A DNA stretch of 64,000 nucleotides from Meridianimarinicoccus sp. MJW13 (GTDB taxonomy: Bacteria > Pseudomonadota > Alphaproteobacteria > Rhodobacterales > Rhodobacteraceae): the NCBI RefSeq assembly GCF_014901205.1, contig NZ_JACNMU010000004.1:1-64000 (forward strand), written 5' to 3'. Below are positions 39,330-47,584 of this stretch, piece after piece; the first letter of the stretch is position 1, and each line of letters starts with the position of its first letter. A program made the translations under genes and the position numbers. Below the pieces are notes generated by a model. The model was not told where the DNA came from and did no database searches. It worked only from the letters and a program-made list of their open reading frames with translations.

Positions 39330-40942
39330 AGAAGATCCAGATTGCCCGTTTCGACGACCTGCCTGACCGCGACCCGCAATATGCGCTGGTCGGAGAGGTC
39401 GATCTGGTAGTGGTGCGCTTTGATGACGAGGTCTCGGTCTTCTATGGCCGCTGCCTGCATCGCGGCGCGCTGATGTCGGACGGGTTCGTGCGCGGGCGCA
39501 ACCTGATCTGCGGCGTGCACGACTGGGACTACCGGCTGGACACCGGCGTGTCGGAATACGCCAACGAGGAAAAACTGCCGAAGTTCACCTGCTGGATCGA
39601 AGCCGGCAATATCGTCGTCGATGAAGACGAGATCCTGGCCTGGCAGCAGGACAATCCCCAGCCGTTCAACCGCGATGCCTACCTGGGGCTTTACGCCGAC
39701 ACCTCGCACGGCACCGAGGAAGAACCCTATGCCGGGCTGATCCAGTCCTACGCCCGCAGTGGCCTGAAACGGACCGGCCACCACGGCGCGGTGGACGCCA
39801 TGGGCGTGCCGCGCACGCAGCTGCCGGACTGGGACGACATCCAGATACTGACGGCGCAGTTGCACCGCGCGCCGTTGCTGGATGACGACGCCGTCGGCAC
39901 CGAGGTGGTGATCGGCCCGAACTGTGCAAAACCCCTGACACTGAAGATCCCGCTGTTCGTGTCGGACATGAGCTTTGGCGCCCTGTCGGAACCGGCGAAA
40001 CTGTCGCTGGCGCGCGGCGCGGAACTGGCGGGCACCGGGATCTGCTCGGGAGAGGGCGGCATGCTGCCCGAAGAGCAGCAGATGAACTCGCGCTATTTCT
40101 ACGAACTGGCCTCGGCCCGCTTCGGGTTCGACTGGGACAAGCTGGCGCGTGTGCAGGCGTTCCACTTCAAGGGCGGACAGGGTGCCAAGACCGGTACCGG
40201 CGGCCATCTGCCCGGCAAGAAGGTGGTGGGCAAGATCGCCGAGGTTCGGGGGCTGGAAGAAGGCACCGACGCGATTTCGCCGCCGCGCTTTCCGGATTGG
40301 ACGGAACCTAGCCAGATCAAGGAATTCGCCGACGAAGTTCGCGCACGCACCGGGGGCATTCCCATCGGCTACAAGCTCAGCGCCCAGCACATCGAGAAGG
40401 ACATCGACGCGGCGCTTGAGGTGGGCGTGGACTATATCATCCTGGACGGGCGTGGCGGCGGCACCGGGGCGGCGCCGATCCTGTTCCGCGACAATATCTC
40501 GGTGCCGACGATCCCGGCGCTGGCCCGTGCGCGGCGACATCTGGATGTGCTGGGCCGGTCCGATGTGACGTTGGTCATCACCGGCGGGCTGCGCAAGCCG
40601 GCGGATTTCATCAAGGCACTGGCGCTTGGCGCCGATGCGGTGGCGCTGTCGAACTCGGCCATGCAGGCCATCGGCTGCATCGCCATGCGCGCCTGCCACA
40701 CCAACAACTGCCCGGTCGGCATCGCCACCCAGAAGCCCGAACTGGTCAACCGGCTGGTGGTCGAGAAATCCGCCCGGCGGCTGGCCAATTTCTTCGAGGC
40801 CGCCACCGAACTGATGCAGGTCATGGCCCGCGCCTGCGGTCACGATCACCTGTCGAAGTTCAACGCCGACGACCTGACCACCTGGAAGCGCGAGATGTCG
40901 GATCTGACCGGCATCCCCAATGGCGGGCTCGGCCGGCCCTAG
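39326..40942 (+). CDS. Rieske - glutamate-synthase-like (FMN) fusion protein
   Basis: A 538-residue fusion. Residues about 1-105 are a Rieske [2Fe-2S] domain with ligands C43-x-H45 (CLHRG) and C62-x2-H65 (CGVHDWDY). From about 170 on is the FMN/alpha-subunit barrel of glutamate synthase: FVSDMSFGALSEPAKLSLA, GEGGMLPEEQ, IILDGRGGGTGAAP, and the [3Fe-4S] motif C451-x5-C457-x4-C462 (CIAMRACHTNNCPVGIATQ). The glutaminase domain of true GltB is absent, so it is not a normal glutamate synthase. Barrel plus clusters suggest an FMN oxidoreductase fed by a Rieske centre. The start ATG overlaps the antiporter stop. Biological reaction unknown. Confidence 0.88.
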   Translation: MKKIQIARFDDLPDRDPQYALVGEVDLVVVRFDDEVSVFYGRCLHRGALMSDGFVRGRNLICGVHDWDYRLDTGVSEYANEEKLPKFTCWIEAGNIVVDEDEILAWQQDNPQPFNRDAYLGLYADTSHGTEEEPYAGLIQSYARSGLKRTGHHGAVDAMGVPRTQLPDWDDIQILTAQLHRAPLLDDDAVGTEVVIGPNCAKPLTLKIPLFVSDMSFGALSEPAKLSLARGAELAGTGICSGEGGMLPEEQQMNSRYFYELASARFGFDWDKLARVQAFHFKGGQGAKTGTGGHLPGKKVVGKIAEVRGLEEGTDAISPPRFPDWTEPSQIKEFADEVRARTGGIPIGYKLSAQHIEKDIDAALEVGVDYIILDGRGGGTGAAPILFRDNISVPTIPALARARRHLDVLGRSDVTLVITGGLRKPADFIKALALGADAVALSNSAMQAIGCIAMRACHTNNCPVGIATQKPELVNRLVVEKSARRLANFFEAATELMQVMARACGHDHLSKFNADDLTTWKREMSDLTGIPNGGLGRP

Positions 40943-42669
40943 CGCTGCAGCACATAGCTGCCCGGGGCGGGCATCAGCGGGGACAGACCCTCGGCGCGGT
41001 TGCCCATGGGCGGCGGCGCCACCTGTTCGGGCGCGGATTTTTCGGCCAGCCATTTGGCCCAGGCCGTCCACCATGATCCGTCGATCTGCGGATGCCGTTC
41101 CTGCCAGGTGTCGGGGTCCCTGTAGCGTTGACCGACCGGGCGGTATCCCTGACGGTAGTGCCGATGCGGCGTGCCCGGCACGCTGAGGATGCCGCCGTTG
41201 TGGCCGCCGCTGGTCAGCACGAAGGACAGGTCGGACTCGGTGAACAGCGTGGCCTTGTAGACCGACCGCCACGGCGCGATGTGATCCTTCTCGGTGCCGA
41301 CCACGAAGAAGGGTGCTGTGATGTCGCGCAGGGCGATGATCCGCCCCTCGACCGCGAAGCGCCCTGCGGTCAGCCGGTTTTCCAGAAACAGTCCGCGCAG
41401 GTATTCCGCGTGCATCCGGTAGGGCATCCGCGTGGCGTCGGCGTTCCACGCCGAGATGTCGAATTCATGCTCTTCCTCGCCCAGGAAGTACCGGCGCACG
41501 GCGCGGGTCCAGACCAGGTCTTGCGCCCGCAGCATCTGGAAGGCGCCGGCCATCTGCGTCTGGTCCAGCACGCCCTGATCCCACATCATGTCCTCAAGAA
41601 AGGCGACCTGGCTTTCGTCCAGGAACATCATCAGCTCGCCCGCTTCCGAAAAATCGGTCTGCGCCGCCAGCAGCGTGATCGAGGCCAGCCGGTCATCGCC
41701 TTCGCGCGCCATGGTGGCCGCCGCGATAGACAGGATGGTGCCGCCCAGACAGTAGCCGCAGGCGTGCACACGCGCTGACCCGTTGATCTTGCCGACCACA
41801 TCCAGCGCCGCCATGACCCCCATCCGGCGATAATCCTCCAGCCCCAGATCGCGATCCTCGGGCGTCGGGTTGCGCCACGAGATGCAAAAGACCGTGAAGC
41901 CCTGCGCCACCAGCCAGCCGATCAGCGAATTCGTCTGACTGAGATCGAGGATGTAGTATTTCATGATCCATGCAGGCACGATCAGGATCGGCTCGGCATG
42001 GACCCGTTCGGTTTGCGGACTGTATTGCAGCAATTCGATCAGGTGGTTGCGGAACACCACCTCGCCGGGGGTGACGGCCAGGTTGCGGCCGACCTGAAAC
42101 GCCTCGGACCGGGCTGGTCGCGCCCCGCGCATCTGCGCGGTCATGTCATCCAGAACGTTTTGCATCCCCTTGACGAGGTTGGTGCCGCCGGTGTCGCGGG
42201 TGCGATGCAGTATCTCGGGGTTCAGCATCGGAGAGTTCGACGGCGAGATCATGTCCAGCACCTGCCGGGCCATGAAGTTGACCCGGTCGGTGCTGCGCGG
42301 CCGCATCCCGCGAATGCCCGAGGTCGCATGGTTCCACCAATCCTCTTGTGACAGGTACCAGTTCTTCCAGATGCGATAGGGATAGTCGTTCCACGCCGGA
42401 TCCCGGAACCGGTGATCGCCGGGGGCGGGGGTGAACCCCGCGTCCAGCCCGGCGCTGGCCATCATCGCCCGCGTGGTGTTCCGGATCGCCCGTTCGGTCA
42501 GATCCCAGCGGCGGCCCGGAGCATAGGCAAGATGTGCGGCCCAGTCCGCCCAGGCCGCGCGCGCGGCGTTCGGAGATATCCCCCGCGTGATCCGCGCGGC
42601 GGCGGCCCGGGTGGCACGATCCAGCGTGTCATGGGGGTGGGGATCGGCGGTGGCATTGGGGTCGGACAT
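40939..42669 (-). CDS. phaC: Poly(3-hydroxyalkanoate) synthase
   Basis: A 576-residue polymerase that links 3-hydroxyacyl-CoA monomers into PHA granules in the cytoplasm. The lipase-box-like GYCLGG carries the catalytic Cys307; with Asp462 (EKDHIAP) and His490 (GGHNGG) it forms the expected triad. Other family blocks are PRSTDRVNFMARQVLDMISPSNSP and HAEPILIVPAWIMKYYILDL. Length fits class I synthases. I set the start at ATG 42669 (MSDPNATADP), preceded by AAGGAT; an upstream in-frame extension has no family similarity. No phaA, phaB or phasin gene is nearby. The stop overlaps the stop of the convergent Rieske fusion gene. Confidence 0.93.
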   Translation of the reverse strand: MSDPNATADPHPHDTLDRATRAAAARITRGISPNAARAAWADWAAHLAYAPGRRWDLTERAIRNTTRAMMASAGLDAGFTPAPGDHRFRDPAWNDYPYRIWKNWYLSQEDWWNHATSGIRGMRPRSTDRVNFMARQVLDMISPSNSPMLNPEILHRTRDTGGTNLVKGMQNVLDDMTAQMRGARPARSEAFQVGRNLAVTPGEVVFRNHLIELLQYSPQTERVHAEPILIVPAWIMKYYILDLSQTNSLIGWLVAQGFTVFCISWRNPTPEDRDLGLEDYRRMGVMAALDVVGKINGSARVHACGYCLGGTILSIAAATMAREGDDRLASITLLAAQTDFSEAGELMMFLDESQVAFLEDMMWDQGVLDQTQMAGAFQMLRAQDLVWTRAVRRYFLGEEEHEFDISAWNADATRMPYRMHAEYLRGLFLENRLTAGRFAVEGRIIALRDITAPFFVVGTEKDHIAPWRSVYKATLFTESDLSFVLTSGGHNGGILSVPGTPHRHYRQGYRPVGQRYRDPDTWQERHPQIDGSWWTAWAKWLAEKSAPEQVAPPPMGNRAEGLSPLMPAPGSYVLQR

Positions 42670-42801
42670 CACAAGTATCCTTGGCAATCGGGGGCGGCCC
42701 ACGGACGGGTGTCCGGCCGGGGCAGACTGACCTTAGCAGTCCCGGCAAAAGCTATGGATGATGTGTGTCAAATCCACGGCCTCCGCCATGGAAACAGGCT
42801 G

Positions 42802-43008
42802 TCATCGCCCCAGTTTCGACCACAGCGCCTTGATCCGCTCCAGCAGGCTGTCCAGCAGGCTGAGGGTCAGAACCGCGCCGGTCAGCAGGATGATATAGCG
42901 GTATTCCCACCAGAAACTGCCGCGCAGCAGGTCGATGTTCTCATAGGCCCACCAGATGCCGCCGCAGGCCGCAACGGTCAGCGCCGCACCAATCACCCGC
43001 CCGATCAT
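42802..43008 (-). CDS. Small two-helix membrane protein
   Basis: A 68-residue protein with two hydrophobic segments, MIGRVIGAALTVAACGGIWWAY and YIILLTGAVLTLSLLDSLL, and a basic end (IKALWSKLGR). I do not recognise a family. The start overlaps the stop of the gene upstream by four bases (ATGA), as with all junctions in this four-gene operon, so it is likely a subunit or accessory factor of the same membrane complex. A partial match by chance to many small membrane proteins is possible. Confidence 0.65.
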   Translation of the reverse strand: MIGRVIGAALTVAACGGIWWAYENIDLLRGSFWWEYRYIILLTGAVLTLSLLDSLLERIKALWSKLGR

Positions 43009-43760
43009 GGTGCCACCTTCAGGGTTTGGGGATCGATGCGGAAAACGTGCAGAGTGCCGCGCCGTTCCACCCGGCCCTCGACCTCGACCAGAATGGCGGT
43101 GTGATCGAGGATCGCCTCGGTCACCGGACCGCCGTCCGCATCCGCCAGCAGAAAGAACTCGGCCCCGTCCACCTTGGCGGTCGCGACGAACACCGGCGGC
43201 ACGCCGCCGATCAGGCACAGGTTGGCACAGGCCTTGTGCGCAAGGCCCCGACCCGGACGCATGGCCCCGGTCAGGCACTTGCCGTCGCAGATTTCGCCGG
43301 TGATGCGCCAGCGGCCCAGATCGACGGGGTCGGGCAGGGTGCCTGTGCCGTCCGCCGGTTTCAGGCCGTTGTCGCCACCGCCCAGTTGCATCCCCTTGAT
43401 GTCGCCGCGCAGCAGGCGGCCCCCGGAAATCTCGACCACCGCGCCATCGACCAATGCCGCGCGGTCCTGCACGCCGCGCTTGCCCAAGCCGCTGAGCAGC
43501 ACCGCGTCTCCGGGGGCGTAGCCCTCGCTTTCGATCACATGCACCACCGGATAGGGGTCGGCCTGCATCACGCCGATGGCACTGGCCCGCCCCCGGAACG
43601 CGCCATCGCCGGGATCGTCCTGCGTCGCCGCCACCATGTAGCCCGCCAGCCCCAGCAACACGATCAGCCCCAGACCGATGCCGATCATCAGGTCGCGCAG
43701 GCTGGCCGGCGTCTTGGCCCAGCCGATGAAGAACGGATCGTCGTTTCCGGGGGTGCTCAT
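43005..43760 (-). CDS. Membrane-anchored protein with CX3C-X15-CX3C motif
   Basis: A 251-residue protein of no named function. One N-terminal helix (about 24-45, DLMIGIGLGLIVLLGLAGYMV) anchors a domain predicted to face the periplasm. Its only cysteines are four, at residues 158, 162, 178 and 182 (CDGKC ... CANLC): two CX3C pairs that could bind a metal or cofactor or form disulphides. A His three residues before the second pair (HKACANLC) may be a further ligand. Start and stop overlap the neighbours by four bases. It is encoded between a ferric-reductase-like/Rieske protein and a small membrane protein, so an electron-transfer or metal-handling role is likely but unproven. Confidence 0.7.
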   Translation of the reverse strand: MSTPGNDDPFFIGWAKTPASLRDLMIGIGLGLIVLLGLAGYMVAATQDDPGDGAFRGRASAIGVMQADPYPVVHVIESEGYAPGDAVLLSGLGKRGVQDRAALVDGAVVEISGGRLLRGDIKGMQLGGGDNGLKPADGTGTLPDPVDLGRWRITGEICDGKCLTGAMRPGRGLAHKACANLCLIGGVPPVFVATAKVDGAEFFLLADADGGPVTEAILDHTAILVEVEGRVERRGTLHVFRIDPQTLKVAP

Positions 43761-44797
43761 GCCGGGTCTCCCACTGTCAACGGGTCCACCGCGGTGCCGG
43801 GCGGGTTGGCGCTGGCCGCAATCTCAATCACGCCGTCACGCAGGCGCAGGTTGTACGTCGGGACTTTCTCGGAGAAGGGGGCGGGCGAACAGCCGTCGCG
43901 CATCCGGTACTGGAACCCGTGCCACGGGCAGGTGACGCAGCCGTCGATGATGCGGCCTTCGCCCAGCGGCCCGCCCTGGTGCGCGCAGGCGTTGGACAGG
44001 GCCGAATAGGCGGCGCCATCGCGGAACACTGCCGCCCGGTCGCCGCTCGGCAGGCGGATGATCCGGGCACGCTGATCGGCGATGTCGCCGGGCGAACAGA
44101 CCGCCACCCAATCGCCCTTGGCCCGACGCCGGGAAGGGGTTCGCCACCACGCCGCCAGATGCAGGACCGAGACTGCCATCGCACCCGCGCCAAAGAAAAT
44201 CGCGAAACCGGGGTTCTTCGCGTCCTGCAAAGCCCCCAGCGCCACATGCGCCACCACCGCCAGATAGGCCGGATAGATCAGCAGGTGCAGCCGCTTCCAG
44301 ACCGGCGCTCCCAGAAACGACAGCCAGAAATCGTGGCTGCTGGCGGCCAGCACCAGCAGGCACAGCAGCGCGAAGATGCCCAAAGCCTCGATCGGGAAGC
44401 CCAGAAGCTGCCCGTAAGAGGTGTTGGAAGCCAGCAGCGCCTCGATCTGCGGCGTCGGGGCGAAGGCGAAGTACCAGTTTACCACATAGACCGCATGGGT
44501 CAGGGCCACGGCGGCGGTCAGCACGCCGAAATGGCGGCGGTTGTAGAGCAGCGGCAGAAACCGCCGGTCCAGCCTTGCAAGCGGCCCGATGCACAGGATC
44601 AGGGTCAGCAGGAAAAACGCGCAGGAGCCGAAGGCCCGCATCCGCAAGATCGCCCCGTCCACCGGGCGTGTGGCGTCCGCCGCCCCGGCACCATAGCCCA
44701 GAAACAGGGTCAGATAGGCCATCACCGCGGCCAGCAGCAGCCCGTCGTAGACCCATTTGTTGCGGTTCCACTGGACCGGCACGAAACGCACGCTCAT
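43757..44797 (-). CDS. Ferric-reductase-like transmembrane - Rieske fusion protein
   Basis: A 346-residue membrane protein. Residues about 15-235 contain about six helices with the ferric-reductase-like (FRD) pattern: RRHFGVLTAAVALTHAVYVV and KRLHLLIYPAYLAVVAHVAL each offer His residues suited to binding haem b. After a basic linker, residues about 245-335 form a Rieske [2Fe-2S] domain with ligands C271-x-H273 (CAHQGG) and C290-x2-H293 (CPWHGFQY). This would allow electrons to cross the membrane between haems and an iron-sulphur centre. Start ATG 44797 (MSVRFVPVQW) overlaps the preceding stop; the end overlaps the next start. Electron donor and acceptor are not known. Confidence 0.87.
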   Translation of the reverse strand: MSVRFVPVQWNRNKWVYDGLLLAAVMAYLTLFLGYGAGAADATRPVDGAILRMRAFGSCAFFLLTLILCIGPLARLDRRFLPLLYNRRHFGVLTAAVALTHAVYVVNWYFAFAPTPQIEALLASNTSYGQLLGFPIEALGIFALLCLLVLAASSHDFWLSFLGAPVWKRLHLLIYPAYLAVVAHVALGALQDAKNPGFAIFFGAGAMAVSVLHLAAWWRTPSRRRAKGDWVAVCSPGDIADQRARIIRLPSGDRAAVFRDGAAYSALSNACAHQGGPLGEGRIIDGCVTCPWHGFQYRMRDGCSPAPFSEKVPTYNLRLRDGVIEIAASANPPGTAVDPLTVGDPA

Positions 44798-45153
44798 TGC
44801 GGGGCCTCCAGCAGGGTGGCGGGGCGTTCGACCGGCCCGTCCTGACGCAGCACCAGCGCCCCGAACAGCACAACCGGGATCAGCAGGGCCAGCATCAGCG
44901 CGGCCAGATCCTGCCCGCCGCGCGGCGGCAGATGCCGGGCGCAGGGATCGACCCGGCCCTTTTCCAGCCGCGCCCATCGCCACAGCACCAGCGGCCAAAG
45001 CAACACCGTGCCGGGCACCAGCATCGGGCGGACCAGCCAGCTGCCCCGCAGGTTGGGTTCCACCCGGTCAGCGCCCCACAGCAGGAACACCACGGCCACA
45101 AGTCCGCCAATGTAGAGATAAAACTGACCAATCAACAGGATATACGCCGCCAC
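44794..45153 (-). CDS. Small membrane protein, first gene of the redox operon
   Basis: A 119-residue protein with three hydrophobic segments: residues about 3-25 (YILLIGQFYLYIGGLVAVVF), 38-58 (MLVPGTVLLWPLVLW) and 84-105 (LAALMLALLIPVVLFGALV). I do not recognise a family. GTG 45153 is chosen because GGGAGAGA precedes it and the first helix starts at once. Its stop overlaps the start of the ferric-reductase-like/Rieske gene. Being first in a strictly overlapping four-gene operon, it is probably a structural subunit of the same complex. Confidence 0.7.
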   Translation of the reverse strand: MAAYILLIGQFYLYIGGLVAVVFLLWGADRVEPNLRGSWLVRPMLVPGTVLLWPLVLWRWARLEKGRVDPCARHLPPRGGQDLAALMLALLIPVVLFGALVLRQDGPVERPATLLEAPQ

Positions 45154-45218
45154 AGGTGTCTCTCCCAACCCCGCACGCACGCCGGAACGGGCGCGTTTCA
45201 CCCGTTATAGTCGAAGAA

Positions 45219-45232
45219 CCCGCCCTTGCGGG
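45219..45232 (-). terminator. Small hairpin after the glycerophosphodiesterase gene
   Basis: Read on the minus strand: CCCGC-AAGG-GCGGG followed by TTCTTC, 27 bases after that gene's stop. Short stem but T-rich tail. Confidence 0.45.
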
Positions 45233-45258
45233 CATGCTCACGCAAGGTTGACCTTTCG

Positions 45259-46164
45259 TCAGGCGCGGCGCTGTTCCCCGGCCTGAAGATGCAGCGCGCG
45301 ACCGGGAAAATCGGTGATGGTGCCGGTGACGTCAAAGCTCATGACCCGCTCAAGATCTTCGGTGGTGTTAACGGTCCAGGGATAGACCTCCAGCCCTGCA
45401 CGGCGGGCCGCGGCGACCGAGGCGGCGGTGATCTGGGTGTGATAGGGCGCCCAGGCCACACCGCCAAGCGCGTCGATCATCTTCCACGGTTCGGGATCAA
45501 AGGCGCCGACCAACCACGGCGAGCCTTCGTAGAAATTCGGATGCTCGCTGAGCGGGTCGCTGCCCGTGTTGCTCAGATAGGATCGGGGCAGATCCGGCGC
45601 GATGGCGGCGGCAAGGGCCAACACGTTCCAGTCGAAGGATTGCAGCCGCATGCTGTCGCGCAGGGGATGGTGCTGCAACATCTCGCAGATCCGCGCAGCG
45701 CAGCGATGCGCCACATCCGAGAACTCCGCATCGGTGGGATCGGACTTTATCTCGATCAGGCCCAGCACCGGGCCGCTGCGGGCGGTGCTGGTCATCAGCT
45801 CCAGCAGATCCGCGAAGGTCGGCGTGTGCAGCCCGTCCCGCGCCGCCTGTTCGGGGAAGCGCAGGGCATAGGGCGTGCCGGGTTTCAGGCGACCCACGTC
45901 ATAGGATTGGACCTGCGCCAGGGTCAGATCGCGGATGAAGGGGCCGGGATCGGGCACCCAATCGCCGTCCGGGCCGCGAGCGATGGCCGGGCTCAGGCGT
46001 GGATCATGGGTCACCACGGGCACCTCGTCGGCGGTCAGGAACACGTCGAATTCCAGCGCACGCACGCCCATGTCCAGGGTTTCGGCAAACCCCTCAAGCG
46101 TGTTTTCCGGCAGCACACCGCGCGCCCCCCGGTGGCCGATGATCGAGAAGGGAGAAGGTGTCAC
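45259..46164 (-). CDS. Glycerophosphodiester phosphodiesterase family protein
   Basis: A 301-residue GDPD-fold enzyme that cleaves glycerophosphodiesters to glycerol-3-phosphate and an alcohol. The barrel start GHRGARGVLPENTLEGF and LEFDVFLTADEVPVVTHD provide the two catalytic His residues and the Ca2+/Mg2+-binding Glu-Asp pair; GLIEIKSD adds the next acidic strand. The end has VYPWTVNTTEDLERV, typical of the family. No signal peptide, so cytoplasmic. The start is GTG 46164 (VTPSPFSIIGHRG). It is divergent from an LhgO-like oxidase with a 205-base AT-richer region between them that presumably holds both promoters. Confidence 0.93.
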   Translation of the reverse strand: MTPSPFSIIGHRGARGVLPENTLEGFAETLDMGVRALEFDVFLTADEVPVVTHDPRLSPAIARGPDGDWVPDPGPFIRDLTLAQVQSYDVGRLKPGTPYALRFPEQAARDGLHTPTFADLLELMTSTARSGPVLGLIEIKSDPTDAEFSDVAHRCAARICEMLQHHPLRDSMRLQSFDWNVLALAAAIAPDLPRSYLSNTGSDPLSEHPNFYEGSPWLVGAFDPEPWKMIDALGGVAWAPYHTQITAASVAAARRAGLEVYPWTVNTTEDLERVMSFDVTGTITDFPGRALHLQAGEQRRA

Positions 46165-46369
46165 GCTGGCATCTCTGTATCTGGGACAAACGGGTCCGGT
46201 CGGGGTCTAAAGCAAGTTTGAATCAGTTGCTTTGCAATTGAACGATTATTTGACGTCGAGTATCGATCGAAAACGACCCGCTGTAACAAGTTCCGTTGCG
46301 GCACATTTGACGGATGCTTGAACCTGCCCCGGCTTGTCCGCATCATCGCCCCAACCATTGGGGGGCGTC

Positions 46370-47515
46370 ATGGGGACAGAAATTTTCGAGACCGATTGCG
46401 TGGTCATCGGGGCAGGGGTCGTCGGTCTGGCCGTGGCGCGCAGCCTTGCCCTGCGCGGGCGCGAGGTTCTGGTGCTGGAGCGCAACGCGGTCTTCGGCGA
46501 AGAAACCAGCGCCCGCAATTCCGAAGTCATCCATGCCGGGCTGGCCTATGCGGCGGGCTCGCTGAAGGCGCGGCTCTGCATCGAGGGCAAGGCGCAGCTT
46601 TACGCCTTCTGCGCCGCGCGCGGGGTGCCGCACAAGCGGCTGGGCAAGCTGATCGTGGCCACCCGTGACGCCGAACTGCCAGCGCTGGACAGAACCATCG
46701 CGCTGGCCGAAGGCGCGGGGCTGTTCGATCTGGAACCCCGCGACAAGGCCGCTGTCGCGGCGATGGAGCCAGAGTTGACCTGTGTCGCGGCGCTCTGGTC
46801 GCCGTCGACCGGGGTGATCGACAGCCATGCCTTCATGCTGGCGCTGCTGGGCGAGGCCGAGGCGCAGGGCACCACCTTCGTGCCCAACAGCAGGGTCGCG
46901 GGCGGCCGGGTGCTGGGCGACGGGCGGATCGAGCTGGACATCGGCGGAGACGAGCCGATGCGCCTGCACGCCGCCCATGTGATCAACTGTGCGGGGCTTT
47001 GGGCGCAGCAGGTCGCGGGCTGCATCGACGGCATACCGGGCGACAGTATTCCCGGTCAGGTGCTGGCCAAGGGCAGCTATTTCTCGCTGAGCCAGAAGGC
47101 GCCCTTCCGCCATCTGGTCTATCCCGCACCGCCGGGGGATGGCTCGCTCGGCGTGCACCTGACGCTGGACATGGCCGGTCGCGCCAAGTTCGGGCCCGAT
47201 ATCGAACGGCTGGATTGCGGCCCCGATGCGGTGGACTACCGGGTCGATCCTGGCAAGGCCGAAATTTTCACCGAAGCCGTACGCCGTTTCTGGCCGGGTC
47301 TTCCCGATGGCGCATTGGTACCCGACTATGCCGGATGCCGGCCCAAGCTGGCGGCGGGCGATGCCGGTCAGATCGATTTTCGTCTGGACGGGGCCGAGGT
47401 GCACGGCCTTGAAGGGCATGTGATGTGCTACGGGCTGGAAAGCCCCGCCCTGACCTCGGCGCTGGCGATTGCCGAGGTGGTGGCGGACAAGGCGTTGGGG
47501 CGACCCGCCGCGTAA
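46370..47515 (+). CDS. LhgO-like FAD-dependent oxidase (DAO family)
   Basis: A 381-residue flavoprotein. The FAD motif VIGAGVVGLAVARSLALRGREVLVLER starts at residue 9 in the sequence (CVVIGAGVVGLAVARS). SARNSEVIHAGLAYAAGSLKAR and GKLIVAT are close to L-2-hydroxyglutarate oxidase/dehydrogenase LhgO, and YAGCRPKLA and CYGLESPALTSAL near the end fit the same group. It probably oxidises a 2-hydroxy acid and passes electrons to the membrane or oxygen. ATG 46370 follows a G-rich ribosome site; a TTG twelve codons upstream is less likely. Other DAO-family substrates remain possible. It stands alone on the plus strand. Confidence 0.82.
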   Translation: MGTEIFETDCVVIGAGVVGLAVARSLALRGREVLVLERNAVFGEETSARNSEVIHAGLAYAAGSLKARLCIEGKAQLYAFCAARGVPHKRLGKLIVATRDAELPALDRTIALAEGAGLFDLEPRDKAAVAAMEPELTCVAALWSPSTGVIDSHAFMLALLGEAEAQGTTFVPNSRVAGGRVLGDGRIELDIGGDEPMRLHAAHVINCAGLWAQQVAGCIDGIPGDSIPGQVLAKGSYFSLSQKAPFRHLVYPAPPGDGSLGVHLTLDMAGRAKFGPDIERLDCGPDAVDYRVDPGKAEIFTEAVRRFWPGLPDGALVPDYAGCRPKLAAGDAGQIDFRLDGAEVHGLEGHVMCYGLESPALTSALAIAEVVADKALGRPAA

Positions 47516-47530
47516 GGCCAGACATGCACA

Positions 47531-47557
47531 AGCCCGGCCTCAGGGAAAGACCGGGCT
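47531..47557. terminator. Hairpin between the convergent LhgO-like and VPLPA genes
   Basis: AGCCCGG ... CCGGGCT stem extended by two more pairs after one mismatch, 7-base inner loop. Placed between two convergent stops; no clear T-run. Confidence 0.45.
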
Positions 47558-47584
47558 GCACGGACCGCGACAGGCGGTGTTGGG

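Noticed and set aside
46165-46369. Possible small RNA or extra gene in the AT-richer region between the GDPD and LhgO-like genes
   Set aside because: No convincing hairpin-plus-T-run or start codon with ribosome site; best read as a divergent promoter region.
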